Positions 63,472-64,000 of a stretch of DNA of 64,000 nt are shown here, piece after piece. The stretch is from Sansalvadorimonas sp965243775 (GTDB lineage: Bacteria; Pseudomonadota; Gammaproteobacteria; Pseudomonadales; Endozoicomonadaceae), in NCBI GenBank assembly GCA_965243775.1, contig CBDEWF010000086.1, positions 62,001 through 126,000 on the forward strand, in the 5' to 3' direction. The notes under the pieces were generated by a model. The model had not been told where the DNA came from. It was given only the letters and a program-made list of their open reading frames with translations, and ran no database searches. The first letter of the stretch is position 1; each line of letters starts with the position of its first letter. Both the position numbers and the translations under genes were made by a program.

Positions 63472-64000
63472 TTAAAACGGGCCCGCCTCTGAATAGTCAG
63501 TATTATCATCCAAGGCAATATTCTTTTCATTATCCTTTTCATTTGCTTCAACACTGCTGGCAGGGTTCTGTATTACTATATCCGAGCCATAAGGGATAGT
63601 GGCCTTTTTCCTTTGCTTTGTTTTCTTTTTATGCTTAACAACACAATAAACCCCTGTCCCCCCTCCTATCACTACAGCCCCAACCACAAATACTCCCGCC
63701 GCAGTCGAGCCGGCAATTGTCCCTGCTGAAGCCTTATTGGAATCAGAGTCACTATCTTCTCCCGGGGTCTGTAGAGGCGTTGTGGAAGATGTTGATGTCC
63801 CACCCTGTACTGTTGATAGTGTTGGCAAAACAGTATGTGCAGAGGTTAAATCTATTCCAGAGCCGGGTATGTCTCCTGAACCGGAGCCGCTATCCGTAGC
63901 CGGTGTCTGTGTGGGTGAAGGCCGGCCCGTAGAGATGACTGTTGATGTCGGGGTCACTGCCGTCACGGTTGCAAAAATACCGCGGGCTTCAACTATCTTC
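63472..64000 (-). CDS. Mucin-like membrane protein paralogue, 5' part outside window
   Basis: The frame is open to the window edge. Its first visible residues KIVEARGIFATVTAV align with KIVEAQSFSAVDPAHVTAV in the 1087-residue protein, so this is a paralogue cut by the window. It has a shorter Ser/Thr/Asp stalk (TSTSSTTPLQTPGEDSDSDS), one membrane helix (GVFVVGAVVIGGGTGVYCVV), a basic KHKKKTKQRKK segment and an acidic tail ending DYSEAGPF. The GTG at 63966 is not a start. The stalk is about 80 residues here against about 650 in the other copy. Confidence 0.85.
   Translation of the reverse strand, partial: KIVEARGIFATVTAVTPTSTVISTGRPSPTQTPATDSGSGSGDIPGSGIDLTSAHTVLPTLSTVQGGTSTSSTTPLQTPGEDSDSDSNKASAGTIAGSTAAGVFVVGAVVIGGGTGVYCVVKHKKKTKQRKKATIPYGSDIVIQNPASSVEANEKDNEKNIALDDNTDYSEAGPF

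Overview
The window is a gene-dense stretch of a gammaproteobacterial chromosome. Housekeeping genes (dnaB, rpsF-rpsR-rplI, tex, gshA, dsbB, rsd, srkA, the bioBFHCD cluster) all have gammaproteobacterial organisation. The block rsd(algQ)-fkpA-histone H1-like(algP-like)-ABC-F ATPase matches, from memory, the order around algQ/algP in Pseudomonas aeruginosa. Mixed in are eukaryote-like or effector-like open reading frames, an insertion sequence, a MITE-like element and mucin-like surface proteins. I infer a marine, host-associated Oceanospirillales bacterium of Endozoicomonas type. That is an inference from gene content; no rRNA is present to prove it.

Layout. 1-5.1 kb: 3' part of a CHASE8/HAMP hybrid histidine kinase, then a lipoprotein-type pitrilysin. 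5.2-11.6 kb: two paralogous long acyl-CoA dehydrogenases flank pagL, a DUF2288 protein, a GNAT acetyltransferase and a chorismate mutase domain protein without signal peptide. 11.7-12.0 kb: a 282-bp MITE-like element. 12.2-18.9 kb: a PhzF-family protein, a Cys-rich lipoprotein, and the minus-strand biotin operon bioB-bioF-bioH-bioC-bioD, with a candidate BirA operator between bioB and divergent comF. 19-21.5 kb: MATE exporter and srkA. 21.5-23.6 kb: a decayed kinase-like effector remnant and an intact IS4-type element with a 9-bp target duplication. 23.6-30.6 kb: mscK, a small conserved protein, a TPR exoprotein, selO. 30.6-36.3 kb: a 578-residue effector-like protein, a metY gene broken by two compensating frameshifts, an Lrp/AsnC regulator, a hexanucleotide satellite and diaminopropionate ammonia-lyase. 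36.4-42.8 kb (minus strand): dnaB, rplI, rpsR, rpsF, a REC-EAL phosphodiesterase with a coupled 31-codon ORF, a PotF-like binding protein and cytochrome c5. 43.1 kb: tRNA-Arg(CCG). 43.7-48.6 kb: rsd, fkpA, a histone H1-like gene with forty 12-bp repeats, ABC-F ATPase. 49-57.9 kb: brnQ, zapB, lrgAB, dsbB, gshA, tex, a DUF134 regulator and a NifX-like protein. 58-64 kb: a minus-strand surface-protein locus.

The most unusual region is 58-64 kb. It holds two paralogous proteins (one cut by the window edge) with a Ser/Thr-rich mucin-like stalk, one transmembrane helix near the C-terminus and a basic cytoplasmic tail. Between them lies a secreted beta-helix-like protein unusually rich in N-x-S/T sequons. 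An 18-bp-period repeat sits in the upstream region of that middle gene, and the stalk contains a 99%-identical tandem duplication. This looks like a repeat-driven, fast-evolving host-interaction locus. The histone-like repeat array, the hexanucleotide satellite, the IS, the MITE and three broken or frameshifted loci all point to a repeat-rich, plastic genome.
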